From: DATKIY01 sp963726755
Lineage (GTDB): Bacteria > Actinomycetota > Actinomycetes > JAHEKZ01
Direction: 5' to 3'
NCBI GenBank assembly: GCA_963726755.1
Contig: CAVSDB010000001.1
Coordinates: 434,001 to 498,000, forward strand
Length of the DNA stretch: 64,000 nt
The translations under genes were made by a program, and so were the position numbers. A model generated the notes under the pieces. It worked only from the letters and a program-made list of their open reading frames with translations, was not told the origin of the DNA and made no database searches. Below are positions 9,683-19,359 of this stretch, in pieces; the first letter of the stretch is position 1; the number at the start of each line of letters is the position of its first letter.

Positions 9683-11194
9683 GTGAACACCTCGGCTGGG
9701 ACGTCAGGGACGACCGCACTCGTTACTGGGGCGAGCGGCTACATCGGCGGACGCTTGGTACCTGAACTGCTGGCCGCGGGTTTCAACGTCCGCGTATTGA
9801 CCCGTCGAGCTGACCAGCTACGAGATCGGCCGTGGTTTGGCGATGTCGAGGTTGCGGTCGGTGACGCCTCAGACCCCGAGGTAGTCGCCCAAGGCCTCAA
9901 GGGCGTCGACGTCGCCTACTACCTCCTGCATTCGTTGGTCAGTGGCGATGGATTTGAAGATGTTGAGCAGCGCATGGCTCAGACTTTCGCGTCCGCTGCC
10001 AAAGCTGCTGGTGTACAACGCATCATCTACCTCGGCGGCTTGCTGCCGGTAGGCGATGAACTTTCACCCCACCTTCGGTCGCGCATGAAGGTGGGAGAGA
10101 TCCTCCGCGACTCTGGAGTTCCGACCATTGAATTGCGCGCGGCCATCATCATTGGTTCAGGGTCAGCTTCGTTTGAGATGCTGCGCTACCTCACTGAGCG
10201 ACTCCCCGCGATGGTCACGCCGCGGTGGGTTCACAATCGCATTCAACCCATCGCGATCCGCGACGTGCTTCGCTACCTTGTCGCCGCTGCCGCACTTCCG
10301 AGTGAACTGAACCGCACGTTCGACATTGGCGGGCCAGACATCTTGACGTATGCGGAGATGATGCAGCGGTATGCAGCAGTGGCAGGTTTGAGCCGCCGAT
10401 GGATCGTTCCCGTTCCGGTGCTGTCTCCTACGCTGTCCAGCCACTGGGTGGGGCTGATTACTCCCGTTCCCAGCTCGATCGCTCGCCCACTCGTTGAGTC
10501 GCTACGTCACGAGGTGTTCTGCCACGAACATGACATCGACGCCTACGTCCCGGTGCCTTCAGGTGGACTCTTCGGGGTTGACCGCGCGATTAAGCAAGCA
10601 CTGAGGCGAATCAAGGACGCCGACGTGGTTACTCGCTGGTCCAATGCGTCCCTTCGCGGCGCCTCCAGCGACCCGCTTCCCACTGATCCAGATTGGGCCG
10701 GCGGAAGCCTGTACACCGATGAGCGGGAGCAGCTCACCACTGCTTCACCCGCCGCGCTTTGGACAGTGATTGAAGGGATCGGCGGTGAACGGGGGTGGTA
10801 CTCGTTCCCGTTGGCTTGGGGAGTACGTGGGGCTATGGACCGCGTTGCCGGGGGCGTTGGGTTGCGTCGCGGCAGACGTGACCCGAATCGCCTGATGATC
10901 GGTGAGTCACTGGACTTTTGGCGGGTCGAAGAAATTGAGTCAGGTCGCCTGCTTCGGCTCCGTGCTGAGATGCGTCTACCCGGGCTGGCATGGCTCGAGA
11001 TGAGTGTCGAAACTGCGCCGACGGTGTACCGGCAGCGTGCTGTCTTTCATCCCCGCGGCTTGCTTGGGCATGCCTATTGGTGGTCAGTCGCGCCATTCCA
11101 CGGCATCGTGTTCGGTTCGATGGTGCGCAATATCACGCGTGCCGCGGAATCGAGCGAAGAACTCGATTCCGCGGCAACGCTTCCCAGCGGTTAG
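9683..11194 (+). CDS. SDR-type NAD(P)-binding protein with C-terminal DUF2867
   Basis: 503 residues. The N-terminal Rossmann fold has the nucleotide loop VTGASGYIGGRL (residues ~13-24) of atypical short-chain dehydrogenases of the YbjT/NDUFA9 group. The C-terminal third, from about residue 350, has the DUF2867 pattern (GERGWYSFPLAWGVRGAMD, LRLRAEMRLPGLAWLEM). Such proteins are common in actinobacteria, and their substrate is unknown to me. A GGAGG sits almost against the GTG start, so the start could be leaderless or slightly different. The last codons contain a 15-bp perfect hairpin, and the gene overlaps the convergent SHOCT gene by 4 bases. Confidence 0.8.
   Translation: MNTSAGTSGTTALVTGASGYIGGRLVPELLAAGFNVRVLTRRADQLRDRPWFGDVEVAVGDASDPEVVAQGLKGVDVAYYLLHSLVSGDGFEDVEQRMAQTFASAAKAAGVQRIIYLGGLLPVGDELSPHLRSRMKVGEILRDSGVPTIELRAAIIIGSGSASFEMLRYLTERLPAMVTPRWVHNRIQPIAIRDVLRYLVAAAALPSELNRTFDIGGPDILTYAEMMQRYAAVAGLSRRWIVPVPVLSPTLSSHWVGLITPVPSSIARPLVESLRHEVFCHEHDIDAYVPVPSGGLFGVDRAIKQALRRIKDADVVTRWSNASLRGASSDPLPTDPDWAGGSLYTDEREQLTTASPAALWTVIEGIGGERGWYSFPLAWGVRGAMDRVAGGVGLRRGRRDPNRLMIGESLDFWRVEEIESGRLLRLRAEMRLPGLAWLEMSVETAPTVYRQRAVFHPRGLLGHAYWWSVAPFHGIVFGSMVRNITRAAESSEELDSAATLPSG
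11140..11176. terminator. 15-bp perfect hairpin within the end of the SDR gene
   Basis: Arms 11140-11154 and 11162-11176 are perfectly complementary (TGCCGCGGAATCGAG and its complement) around a 7-base loop. It overlaps the last codons of the + strand gene, and the convergent gene ends at 11191. It is well placed as a bidirectional terminator without a U tract, a form often proposed for actinobacteria. Confidence 0.55.
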
Positions 11195-11574
11195 CTGAGA
11201 GCGGATGTCTTGAGCTTGTCGAACTCTGCCTGGTCAATCGCGCCGGAGTCGAGCAGTGCTTTCGCCGAGGCAATCTGATCGGCTGGTGAAGCGCCGCCGT
11301 ACTGTGCGGCCATCTGCTTCTGCGCCTCGGCTATCTGCTTCGCCTGACGCTCCGCCATGCCGTGACCGCGCGCGATCAGGTAGATCAGGATCCCGAGGAA
11401 CGGCAGGATCACAACGAAGATGACCCAGAGCGCTTTTGCCCCACCAGACAATTCGTGATCGCGGAACAGGTCCGAGAAGATCGTGAGGAGGAGCCAAAAC
11501 CAAATCACGAACATGAAGAGTTCGAACATCCAGAGCAGGACGTCTCCGTCTCCGAAACCAGAAAGCAAGTACAT
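11191..11574 (-). CDS. Small membrane protein with PLDc_N-type helices and SHOCT domain
   Basis: 127 residues from the ATG at 11574, which has AGAGAGG upstream. Two hydrophobic helices (about 9-31 and 46-66) enclose the pattern of the PLDc_N family (WFWLLLTIFSDLFRDHELSGGAKALW in pieces). A C-terminal SHOCT-like short helix follows (ASAKALLDSGAIDQAEFDKLK). The role is unknown; SHOCT segments are thought to mediate oligomerisation. It is convergent with the SDR gene. Confidence 0.75.
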   Translation of the reverse strand: MYLLSGFGDGDVLLWMFELFMFVIWFWLLLTIFSDLFRDHELSGGAKALWVIFVVILPFLGILIYLIARGHGMAERQAKQIAEAQKQMAAQYGGASPADQIASAKALLDSGAIDQAEFDKLKTSALS

Positions 11575-11653
11575 GTGATGCCTCTCTAGGTTGGGGAGGT
11601 TGACAGTAGCGGACGCAAGGAATCCGCAATGGCCGGATAGCCTGCGTTTCGTG

Positions 11654-12411
11654 ATGGAGATCGGTCTGCTCATCGATCAGCTCGCGGACGATGGACCGCG
11701 GCTGGCAGCCGCCGCCGAACGTGCCGGGTGGGACGCTCCCGTACCGCGTACTCGCTGGACCGTACGCAAACTCGTCACCCACACCGGTGGAGTTCACAGA
11801 TGGGCCGCTGACGTCGTGGGAGTTGGTTCGAAGACCCTGAACACCGAAGCGGGACGTGCCGTGGGTATAGGTCCCGGCGACGACGAGTTGCTGGACTGGT
11901 TCTTGAGCGGACATGCCGCCCTAGTCTCAACCCTTCGAGAGGCTCCGCCCGACCTAGTCGCTGACACGTTCCTGCCGGCACCCTCACCGCTGCACTTCTG
12001 GTCGCGTCGGCAGGCGCACGAGACGGCCGTCCACCGCGCAGATGCCGACGCAGCGTGCGGTGAGCTGACCAGCTTTGCGCCCGACTTTGCGCAGGACGGT
12101 ATGAGCGAGATGCTGACTGGCTTCGCTGCCCGCAAGTCCAAGGCTGTTGATACCGAGGCGACGATTCTGCTCGAGGCGTCCGACGGACCATCGTGGTTGG
12201 TCACGCTCGGCGGTGACCAGACGCTTGCTGACGTCGTTGGCGAGGGTGACCCAGAGGACTGCCGATCGAAGATGGTGATCGACTTTTCGTGCGGGGCACC
12301 TCGTCGGACCTCTACCTGTGGCTGTGGAATCGCGATTCACGCGCGGTCCTCGACGGATCACAGCCGATCGCGGACCTTTGGGCCAAGGCGGTGCGGGTCC
12401 GCTGGTCGTGA
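11654..12411 (+). CDS. Maleylpyruvate isomerase family (MDMPI/DinB-fold) protein (frameshifted)
   Basis: The N-terminus has the mycothiol-dependent maleylpyruvate isomerase fold: WTVRKLVTHTGGVHRWA and later SRRQAHETAVHRADA carry the metal-binding His/Glu pattern. The frame is lost near 12284-12289 at a TTTT run. One missing base there restores the family ending GTSSDLYLWLWNRDSRAVLD and a stop at 12409-12411. TAGCCT at 11638-11643 lies 7 bases before a GTG (11651) that precedes the ATG at 11654, so the mRNA is probably leaderless. The reaction is unknown; a thiol-transferase-like role is inferred from family. Its 3' end overlaps the convergent PucR gene. Confidence 0.75.
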
Positions 12412-13926
12412 GGTGAACCCACCGGCCGTTGCGGCCTGCAGGGCGAGCCAAAGGTCGACGCGGTCCGGTGTCGAAGCGAGTTCTCGACCGGTCAGCGACT
12501 CGACGCGGTCGAGTCGGTTGCGCAGGGTGTTGACGTGAACGTGCAGTTGGTCGGCGGTCTCTTGCCATCGGCCACCGGCGTCGAGGAACGCACGCAGCGT
12601 TGCCACCAGATCGCTGCCGTGGGCTGCGTCGTACTCCTCGAGCGGCGCGAGCAACGTCTCGCGGAACGCGTCGAGGACGTCTTGGTCTTGCAGCGCAAGC
12701 AGCAGACTGTGGCTCCCGGTCAGGGCATGCGACACCACAGCACCGTCACCGCGACGTCGGCCGAGTTCGCACGCCTGCCGCGCTTGCACCAAGCTCCGTC
12801 GAAGCGCGGTGATGTCCTCGGTGACGTAGCCCGCTCCCACCGAGATCGCCGACAGCCAACCCGCGAGCAATGTCGCGGCCAGGGTCACCGACGCTCGCGT
12901 CGGCAGTAGCGCCGACCGTCAACCACCAGCATGAGTTCGTCACCGCGCAATGCGACGACGCCGTCCACGCCGGCTTCGATCAGCCACCGTTCGGACGACT
13001 CGAGCGCGTGCTCTCGGTCGTTGACGGCACAGACAAACGGCAGCAGCGCACCGTCAGGATCGAGGCCGTAGTACGGCATCCGCGCCGACGCCGCTTCGAC
13101 CTGGCGACCGAGCACAAGCGACACCACTTCGCCGGCTAACCGACGTTCGGACTCCTTGACTGCGCGTTGACGAGCAAGCACCAAGCTGACAACCGGCCGC
13201 GCGACGTCGACGCGCGAACGCAACAACAGGTCGCCGGAGTCATCGACCGCTACCGCGATCACTGCGGCTGGAACCCGATCGGTACCTACCGGCTGCACGA
13301 CCCAACCGTCCATTTCGGTTCGTCCGGCTCGCGCTGCTTGTACGGCACGCTCGCGTACCGCGGACTCTGGCGCGCGTCCGGCTTGTGCGAGCAGCCGGCC
13401 AGTGTCGTCAGCGATCCATACGTCGTGACCGGTCGATCGCCGTAGCAACCGTGCGACGCCACCGAGCGCCGCTTCCGGCGACGAGTTCTCTGCCGCCGTA
13501 AGCAGGTCGGACGTCAGTTGCAACGTCTCTCTCAGCGCACCTTCGCGGTCGTCCGCGAGTCGCTCGACGAACCACTTCGAGATCGCGACGAACGGTGTAC
13601 TCACCGGCACGACGACCAGCGGAACGTTGAGCTCTTGGCACGCCCGGCGTACCGCCACGGGTACGCGTTCGTCGCCGACGAGTAGGCCGTAGCCGATCCC
13701 AGCGATGTCGCGACTTCGTAGCGCACGCACAAAGCCTTCGGCCGAGTGTCGACGGCCGCGCCATACCCCAGCAGTCAGGACGAACTCGCCGCCGACCAGA
13801 TATGGGCGAGGCGTCGGCAAGTTCGGTGACGTGCACCCAGCGGATCTCGCGGTCGAGATCGCCGTCGACGAGAAGTTCGAGGCCGAGTGCGGGATCGGCG
13901 AGCAGGTCGCGGATGGTCGTGGGCAC
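12358..13926 (-). CDS. PucR family transcriptional regulator (two frameshifts)
   Basis: The N-terminal PucR domain begins MPTTIRDLLADPALGLELLV, the middle is a GGDEF-like region, and the end holds the PucR-type helix-turn-helix (DAGGRWQETADQLHVHVNTL, then RNRLDRVESLTGREL). Three frames must be joined. An extra base in the GGG run at 13804-13806 separates ADAS from PYLVGGEFVLTAG. A second break near 12888-12900 (apparently one base missing) separates DGRRYCRRE from TLAATLLAGWLSA. PucR regulators control purine, allantoin and related nitrogen catabolism. This one is divergent from an NCS1 permease, its likely target. Both breaks may be sequencing errors. Confidence 0.82.
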
Positions 13927-14053
13927 TGTATGAATCTACGACGCTTGGGGTGAAAGTCGCCAGGTTTCTACATAGGTAGGAGGACCTAAGTAGGAGCAAG
14001 ATCTGCCCCAGTCGAGCGACCCGGTCCGGGCGCGGTCAGATCAAGGAGTCTTC

Positions 14054-15499
14054 ATGAGCGAGGTCACGAGCCAGCCGGTCGTCCCGGGTGGCATCGAGTC
14101 GAGATCCATCGACTGGGTTCCCGAGAACGAACGGCACGGCCGCGTTTCGGCGCAGGGACCGTTCTGGTTCCTCGGCAACTTCCAGCCGTTCACGGTGGGT
14201 ATCGGCATCCTCGGTCCGACGGTCTTTGGGCTGACGCTGGTCCAGACCGCCATCGCCGGCATCCTCGGGATCTTGTTCGGCACCATTTTCATGGCGTTCC
14301 ATGCCTCGCAGGGGCCGACCTTTGGTCTACCTCAGATGGTGCAGTCACGCGCTCAGCTCGGCTACCGCGGCGTGATCTTGGCCCTGATCGCCACCGCGTT
14401 CACGTTCGTCATGTTCAACGTGGTCGACACGGTCATCATCAAGCTGGGTCTCAACGGGATCTTCGGCTGGAACGACAACGTCATCGCGATCGTCATCACC
14501 ATCATCGGCACCGTGCTGGCCATCTACGGACACGACTGGTTGCACCGGGTGTTCCAGGCGCTCTTCTGGGTCTCGCTGCCGTTCTGGGTGATCCTCACTC
14601 TCGGCATCATCTTCGGTTCGGCCGGTGGTCAGGCTGCCGCACCAACGACACTAACAACCGCCGGATTCCTTGGAATGTTTACGGTTGCCGCGTCGTACAA
14701 CATCACGTACGCGCCCTACGTCTCTGACTACACGCGCTACCTGCCCCGCAACACCAAGGTCAGCGCCATCGTGTTGTCGGTCTTCATCGGTGCGGCCGGT
14801 TCGCCGATCTGGCTGATCCCGCTGGGCGCTTGGCTTGGCGAAGCTCTGGGAGTGTCTGACCCGCTGCTCGGGATCTACACCGCTGGTAACAACGTCTTCG
14901 ACGGTCTCGGCGGGATTCTCACGGTGCTCTCGGTGCTGGCCCTGGTCGCCACGATGGGCCTAAACGCCTACAGCGGCATGCTCACGATCGTGACCGGTAT
15001 CGACTCCTTGCGTCCGGTTAACCCCACTCGCACCATCCGGATCGCGGTCATCGTGGTGCTTGCTGTCGTGTGGCTGCTGCTGGCGAGCTTGCTCGAGAAC
15101 GCGTCAACGGCTCTGGCCAACAGCTTGCTCGTGATGTTGTACCTGCTTGCTCCGTGGACCGCGATCAACCTGATGGACTACTTCTTCGTCCGACGTGGTC
15201 ACTACGCAATCACTGACCTGTTCAGCCCGAACGGGATCTACGGTGCGTGGGCATGGCGCGGCATTGTCGCGTTGCTCATCGGTATCGCAGTGGAGTTCCC
15301 CTTCATGGTCGTTGGAACCACCTATACCGGGTTCATCGCCAGCGACTACCTCCAATACGTCGACATCTCGTGGATGGTCGGCATGGTTGTGGGTGGCGGG
15401 CTGTACTACATCTTCACGCGATCGCTCGACGTCGCGGGCGAGCAGTCGGCTATCGACGCCAGCGAGCAAGTACTGCGCGACACCGGTGTGGCGCGATGA
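14054..15499 (+). CDS. NCS1 family purine/cytosine/allantoin-type permease
   Basis: 481 residues with about 12 hydrophobic helices and the NCS1 hallmarks: N-terminal GRVSAQGPFWFLGNFQPFTV, GPTFGLPQMVQSRAQLGYRG, and the mid-protein SYNITYAPYVSDYTRYLP. The family imports nucleobases, allantoin, hydantoins or related nitrogen compounds with Na+ or H+. AAGGAG at 14043-14048 sets the start. The stop overlaps the ATG of the next gene (ATGA at 15496-15499), so permease and ureohydrolase are translationally coupled. The PucR regulator upstream and the ureohydrolase downstream suggest a guanidino or ureide substrate, which is inference. Confidence 0.9.
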   Translation: MSEVTSQPVVPGGIESRSIDWVPENERHGRVSAQGPFWFLGNFQPFTVGIGILGPTVFGLTLVQTAIAGILGILFGTIFMAFHASQGPTFGLPQMVQSRAQLGYRGVILALIATAFTFVMFNVVDTVIIKLGLNGIFGWNDNVIAIVITIIGTVLAIYGHDWLHRVFQALFWVSLPFWVILTLGIIFGSAGGQAAAPTTLTTAGFLGMFTVAASYNITYAPYVSDYTRYLPRNTKVSAIVLSVFIGAAGSPIWLIPLGAWLGEALGVSDPLLGIYTAGNNVFDGLGGILTVLSVLALVATMGLNAYSGMLTIVTGIDSLRPVNPTRTIRIAVIVVLAVVWLLLASLLENASTALANSLLVMLYLLAPWTAINLMDYFFVRRGHYAITDLFSPNGIYGAWAWRGIVALLIGIAVEFPFMVVGTTYTGFIASDYLQYVDISWMVGMVVGGGLYYIFTRSLDVAGEQSAIDASEQVLRDTGVAR

Positions 15500-16884
15500 C
15501 CGCGGTCGACGCACAAAGTGATGAGGCACGGCTCGCCGAGGTTGGTGAGGCAGCGGACGGACTCGTCAAAGCGTTCGGTTCTCACGACCGCGACGCGTAC
15601 TTCGAGGCGTTCGCACCCGAGGCGACGTTCGTGTTCCATCCGTCACCGGAGCGCCTCGAGTCGCGCGCTGACTACGAGCGAGAGTGGGCGGCGTGGGAGT
15701 TCGACGGTTTCCACGTCGAGTCGTGCGAAAGTCTCGATCGACGCATCGACCTGATCACTCCCGACGTCGCGGTGATGACGCACAGCGTCCGCACCCGCCT
15801 GGCGGGTGTCGAGGAAACGCAGCGCGAACGCGAGACGATCGTGTTTAGGCGATCGCCGGACGGCGCATGGTCGGCGGTGCACGAGCATCTGTCGCCGGAC
15901 CCTGGGAACGGACACATGAGCGGAGAGCCGTCGCCGATCGGACCGCCCAGCGCGGTTGAGGTTCCCCGCTTCGCCGGACCCGACACGTTCGCGCGGCTCC
16001 CGCGACTCGACCAGGTCGAGCACGCCGGCGTCGCGGTGCTTGGTATCCCGTTCGACTCCGGTGTCTCGTACCGTTCCGGCGCCCGCTTCGGCCCCCAGGG
16101 GATCCGCGCAGGTTCGAAACTGCTGCGGCCGTATCACCCGTGGCTCGACGTCAACCCGTGGGATGTGCAGCAGGTTGTCGACGCGGGGGACGTTGCTGCC
16201 AACCCGTTCGATCTGCTGGCCGCGGTCGGTCAGGTCGAGGCAGCGGCACGTTCGTTGCTCACGAAAGCCGACCGCATCGTGACGATCGGTGGCGACCACA
16301 CCATCGCGCTTCCGCTACTGCGAGCAGTGGCGGCGCAACATGGTCCCGTCGCGCTGGTGCACTTCGATGCGCACCTGGACACGTGGGACACGTACTTCGG
16401 CGCGCCCTATACGCACGGCACACCGTTTCGTCGCGCAGTCGAAGAGGGTTTGCTTGATCTCGATGTCTCAGCGCACGTCGGTATTAGAGGACCGCTCTAC
16501 GCAGCGAAGGACCTCGTCGAGGACAAGCAGTTGGGCTTCGCGATCGTCAGCACCGAGGACGTCGCTCGACGCGGCGTCGACGAAGCGATCGACCGAGTGC
16601 GCTCGCGAGTGGGGGACCGTCCGGTGTACGTCTCCATCGACATCGACGTCCTCGACCCGGCGCACGCACCGGGGACTGGTACGCCGGAGCCCGGCGGTCT
16701 GACGTCGCGCGAACTGCAGATGATTCTGCGCGGGTTCACCGGACTCAACCTCGTCGGCGGCGACGTCGTCGAGGTGGCGCCGGCGTACGACCACGCCGAA
16801 CTCACCACCATCGCAGCGGCCAACGTTGTTTATGAGTTGCTCGGACTCATGGCACTACAGAAAACTCAGGGGAGTCAGTCATGA
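15496..16884 (+). CDS. SnoaL/NTF2-like domain fused to agmatinase-type ureohydrolase
   Basis: A 462-residue single frame. Residues 1-135 form an NTF2/SnoaL-like fold with a conserved-looking core (DAYFEAFAPEATFVFHP, WSAVHEHLSPD). Residues 141-462 are a full-length ureohydrolase with the binuclear metal ligands His268 (GGDHT), Asp291/His293/Asp295 (DAHLDTWD) and Asp382/Asp384 (SIDIDVLDPAHAPGTGTPEP). The family hydrolyses guanidino groups to urea plus amine (agmatine, guanidinobutyrate and others). Met141 at 15916 could be a separate start, since a free-standing enzyme would be about 321 residues. The fusion may be real or may reflect a lost stop codon. The gene overlaps the permease before it and the stress-protein gene after it by 4 bases each. 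Confidence 0.85.
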   Translation: MTAVDAQSDEARLAEVGEAADGLVKAFGSHDRDAYFEAFAPEATFVFHPSPERLESRADYEREWAAWEFDGFHVESCESLDRRIDLITPDVAVMTHSVRTRLAGVEETQRERETIVFRRSPDGAWSAVHEHLSPDPGNGHMSGEPSPIGPPSAVEVPRFAGPDTFARLPRLDQVEHAGVAVLGIPFDSGVSYRSGARFGPQGIRAGSKLLRPYHPWLDVNPWDVQQVVDAGDVAANPFDLLAAVGQVEAAARSLLTKADRIVTIGGDHTIALPLLRAVAAQHGPVALVHFDAHLDTWDTYFGAPYTHGTPFRRAVEEGLLDLDVSAHVGIRGPLYAAKDLVEDKQLGFAIVSTEDVARRGVDEAIDRVRSRVGDRPVYVSIDIDVLDPAHAPGTGTPEPGGLTSRELQMILRGFTGLNLVGGDVVEVAPAYDHAELTTIAAANVVYELLGLMALQKTQGSQS

Positions 16885-17297
16885 AATTGCTCGTCGCGAT
16901 CGACGGTTCGGAGCACTCGGACAAAGCTGTGGCCACGGCTGGTCGCCTAGCGGCAGCCACCTCGGCCGACGTGGTCGTCATCCATCAGCGCAGCGACATC
17001 GCGACCGACCATGGACCGGCTTCTCCCTCATCGGAACGGACCGACGATGCACAGACGCTGGTCGACTCGGCTGTAGCCGCGCTCACGACGGCTGGTACTG
17101 GTTCGGTGCAAGGACGGGTCGTCCGAGGGCTGCGCGGTGAAGAGGCGCAGGCGATCCTCGACGTCGCTCGCGACGAGGACGCCGACATCATCGTCGTCGG
17201 CCATCGCGGTTTGGGTCGGCTCGCGGGGCTACTCGTGGGCAGCGTGACTGACAAACTCGTACAACTATCTGACCGCGCCGTCCTCGTTGTTCACTGA
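16881..17297 (+). CDS. Universal stress protein (UspA family)
   Basis: 138 residues, single Usp domain. The N-terminal strand is KLLVAIDGSEHSDKAV, and the C-terminal ATP-loop pattern is VVGHRGLGRLAGLLVGSVTDKL (G-x2-G-x9-G-S/T). The ATGA overlap with the ureohydrolase makes it the last gene of the NCS1 operon. It ends 5 bases from the convergent cyclase gene. Its role in that operon is unknown. Confidence 0.9.
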   Translation: MKLLVAIDGSEHSDKAVATAGRLAAATSADVVVIHQRSDIATDHGPASPSSERTDDAQTLVDSAVAALTTAGTGSVQGRVVRGLRGEEAQAILDVARDEDADIIVVGHRGLGRLAGLLVGSVTDKLVQLSDRAVLVVH

Positions 17298-17302
17298 CGG
17301 GC

Positions 17303-18665
17303 TCAATCTCTCAGGGAAAGCAGTTGGTACGCCTCGATCGGCTCGACGCGTCCCTTAACTGGCAGATCGCCAAGCGACTCTGTGACGGCGTCCGAGAGTT
17401 GAGCGGCGGTTGTCGCGCTAATCGCTACGCCACCGACCGGCGCTTTTCCTTCTAACCGGCTGGCGACGTTGACGGTGTCGCCGATCGCGGTATGCGTCCG
17501 TCCGCCCGGCGCTCCGAGGACTCCGATCGCGGCCTCGCCGGTGTTGACTCCCACCCGAAACTGCGGCCAGTCGGGGTGAGCGACGGCAACGGCTTGTGAC
17601 CGCTCCTGCAGTTTCAAGGCCGACCGGGCTGCCCGCATAGCGTGGTCGGGCTGATCGCCGTGACCGTTGAACGTCACCATGATTGCGTCACCGATGAGGC
17701 GGTCGACGTCTCCGCCCTGTTCCTGGACGATCGGTGGGATGACGCGCTCGAAGTACTCGTTGAGCATGCCAGCGACCTCGGCGGCGTCATGCCCCTCTGA
17801 GAATGTGGTGAAACCCTGAAGGTCGGCGAACAGCACGGTGATCTCTTGCGTGGCGTCGCCGCCTTGGACGTACAGGTCGCTGAAGCGTTCTTCGTGCCAC
17901 TGCCGATGTGCGCCGTAAGCGATGATGGCGAAGGCGGCGAGCATCAGCAGGTGCCACTCCCACCAGCTCATGTGCCAACTTCGCGACACTGACACTGCGA
18001 ACATCGCCTCGGCAAGTAGTACGAATGCCGCCGCCATCGTCAGCAGCATCGATGAGCGTCGCGCTCGCCACATGGTGAGGTACCTAAATGAGCTCACTAG
18101 ATACAAGGCCACCGCGGGAGCGGATGCCGCGACGATAATTACGCTGGCTCGTTCCCCTGTGGGCGTCGAATCCAATGGCGGAATGCGAGCCAGCGACCAG
18201 ACAGCCCAGACGGTGATCAGTCCAAGAAGAACGCCCTCGATCAACTGGGCGTGAGCGAGCACCCAACGTCCGCGCGACCCCGTCAGGTCAATGGCAGACC
18301 ATGCGACGAAAAGCGAACCAAGGAGCAGTCCCACCGGAGTCGCGGACTGGAATCCTTCGTTTGATTCAGCTACTAGAACACCTGGTGTTGCCAGTGCATG
18401 CAGTCCGAGGAAGCCGGCACTGACGAAGAACGCCATCGAGACGAGAAATACGCGCGCCTCTGATCGACGTTGTGCTGCGACGCCAGTCGCGTACGCCAAC
18501 ACCGCGTTTAGGGCAGCGGCCGACAGACACTAACCAGAAATGTGACGGCTGATGGTGCCACTCGACGTCGAGCCGCGGGTATCCCAGGAGGACGCCAAGG
18601 CCAACCACCGGCAACGCGAGCGAGACAGCGACGATGGCTTTGTGGAATGTCGCTCCGGATGTCAT
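17303..18665 (-). CDS. Membrane-bound class III adenylate/guanylate cyclase (frameshifted N-terminus)
   Basis: The C-terminal half is a class III cyclase catalytic domain: EITVLFADLQGFTTFSEG with the first metal aspartate, RLIGDAIMVTFNGHG with the second, and the GRTHTAIGDTVNVASRLE signature. The N-terminal half has about six hydrophobic helices, so it is a membrane sensor-cyclase. The in-frame start lies at 18502. Removing one base near 18525-18531 joins it to an upstream frame beginning MTSGATFHKAIVAVSLALP at 18665 (GGAGG 6 bases upstream), giving about 453 residues. Whether it makes cAMP or cGMP, and what it senses, cannot be read from the sequence. Confidence 0.87.
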
Positions 18666-18741
18666 GACCACCCTCCGACCGTTGAGTGGATCGTCATTGA
18701 CACTAGTTGGCGAACCAGTCTGCCGAAAGACCTCTCAATGA

Positions 18742-19263
18742 CTAACGTGCGGGGAGTATCGCCATCCCGCGCTCGTCGTGTGTGACGTCTGGCCATGGAC
18801 GTCGTGCCCACTCCAGTCCGGAGCGGGCGGCGTCCACGATCTCGCTCGCGTGCTCGGCAATCTGCTTCGCGGACTCCGCGTGCGCGGCTAGATCTTCGAC
18901 GCCGCCCTGCGACAGGAGTTCTGTCACGTCGCTCAACTGCACCTCGAGCCAACCAGTGGGGTCTGCCGGGATGGCGGGGTCGAACGTCCGGTCGCCTGGT
19001 TCACCGTCCGGCATGGTCGGGTGCCAGTGCATCCGGTCCGCTGCTCCCGGCGCGGACTCGAGCAGGTCGATCCGACAGACGGCCGGCAGGAGCGCGACCT
19101 GACTCGAGACGTAGATGCTGCCGACGTGCTTGGACTCGACGAGCCGAAGCTCAACGCGTACGCCGCGCTCTCGGATGTCCGGCTCCGACGCGAACTCCGG
19201 ATCCAGGAAGTCAATGCGCGCGACTGTGACGGCGAGGGTGTCGAACAACCAGACAGTTTCCAT
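18742..19263 (-). CDS. Conserved-looking hypothetical protein
   Basis: 173 residues, soluble, with no signal peptide or membrane helix. The N-terminal half looks like beta strands (VWLFDTLAVTVARIDFLD, VRVELRLVESKH) and contains RMHWHPTMPDGEPGDR. The C-terminal part is helical (EDLAAHAESAKQIAEHASEI). I do not recognise the family. Coding is supported by length, codon pattern and the absence of a competing frame. It lies between the cyclase and the dehydrogenase genes on the same strand. Confidence 0.65.
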   Translation of the reverse strand: METVWLFDTLAVTVARIDFLDPEFASEPDIRERGVRVELRLVESKHVGSIYVSSQVALLPAVCRIDLLESAPGAADRMHWHPTMPDGEPGDRTFDPAIPADPTGWLEVQLSDVTELLSQGGVEDLAAHAESAKQIAEHASEIVDAARSGLEWARRPWPDVTHDERGMAILPAR

Positions 19264-19359
19264 TAACTTCTGCTCGCAATGGTCGGTGTAGATGACTCGT
19301 CGTGGATTCGAGGCAGGCGACGAAGGAGTACCAGATCCAGCGTCCGATTTCGCTTCGCC

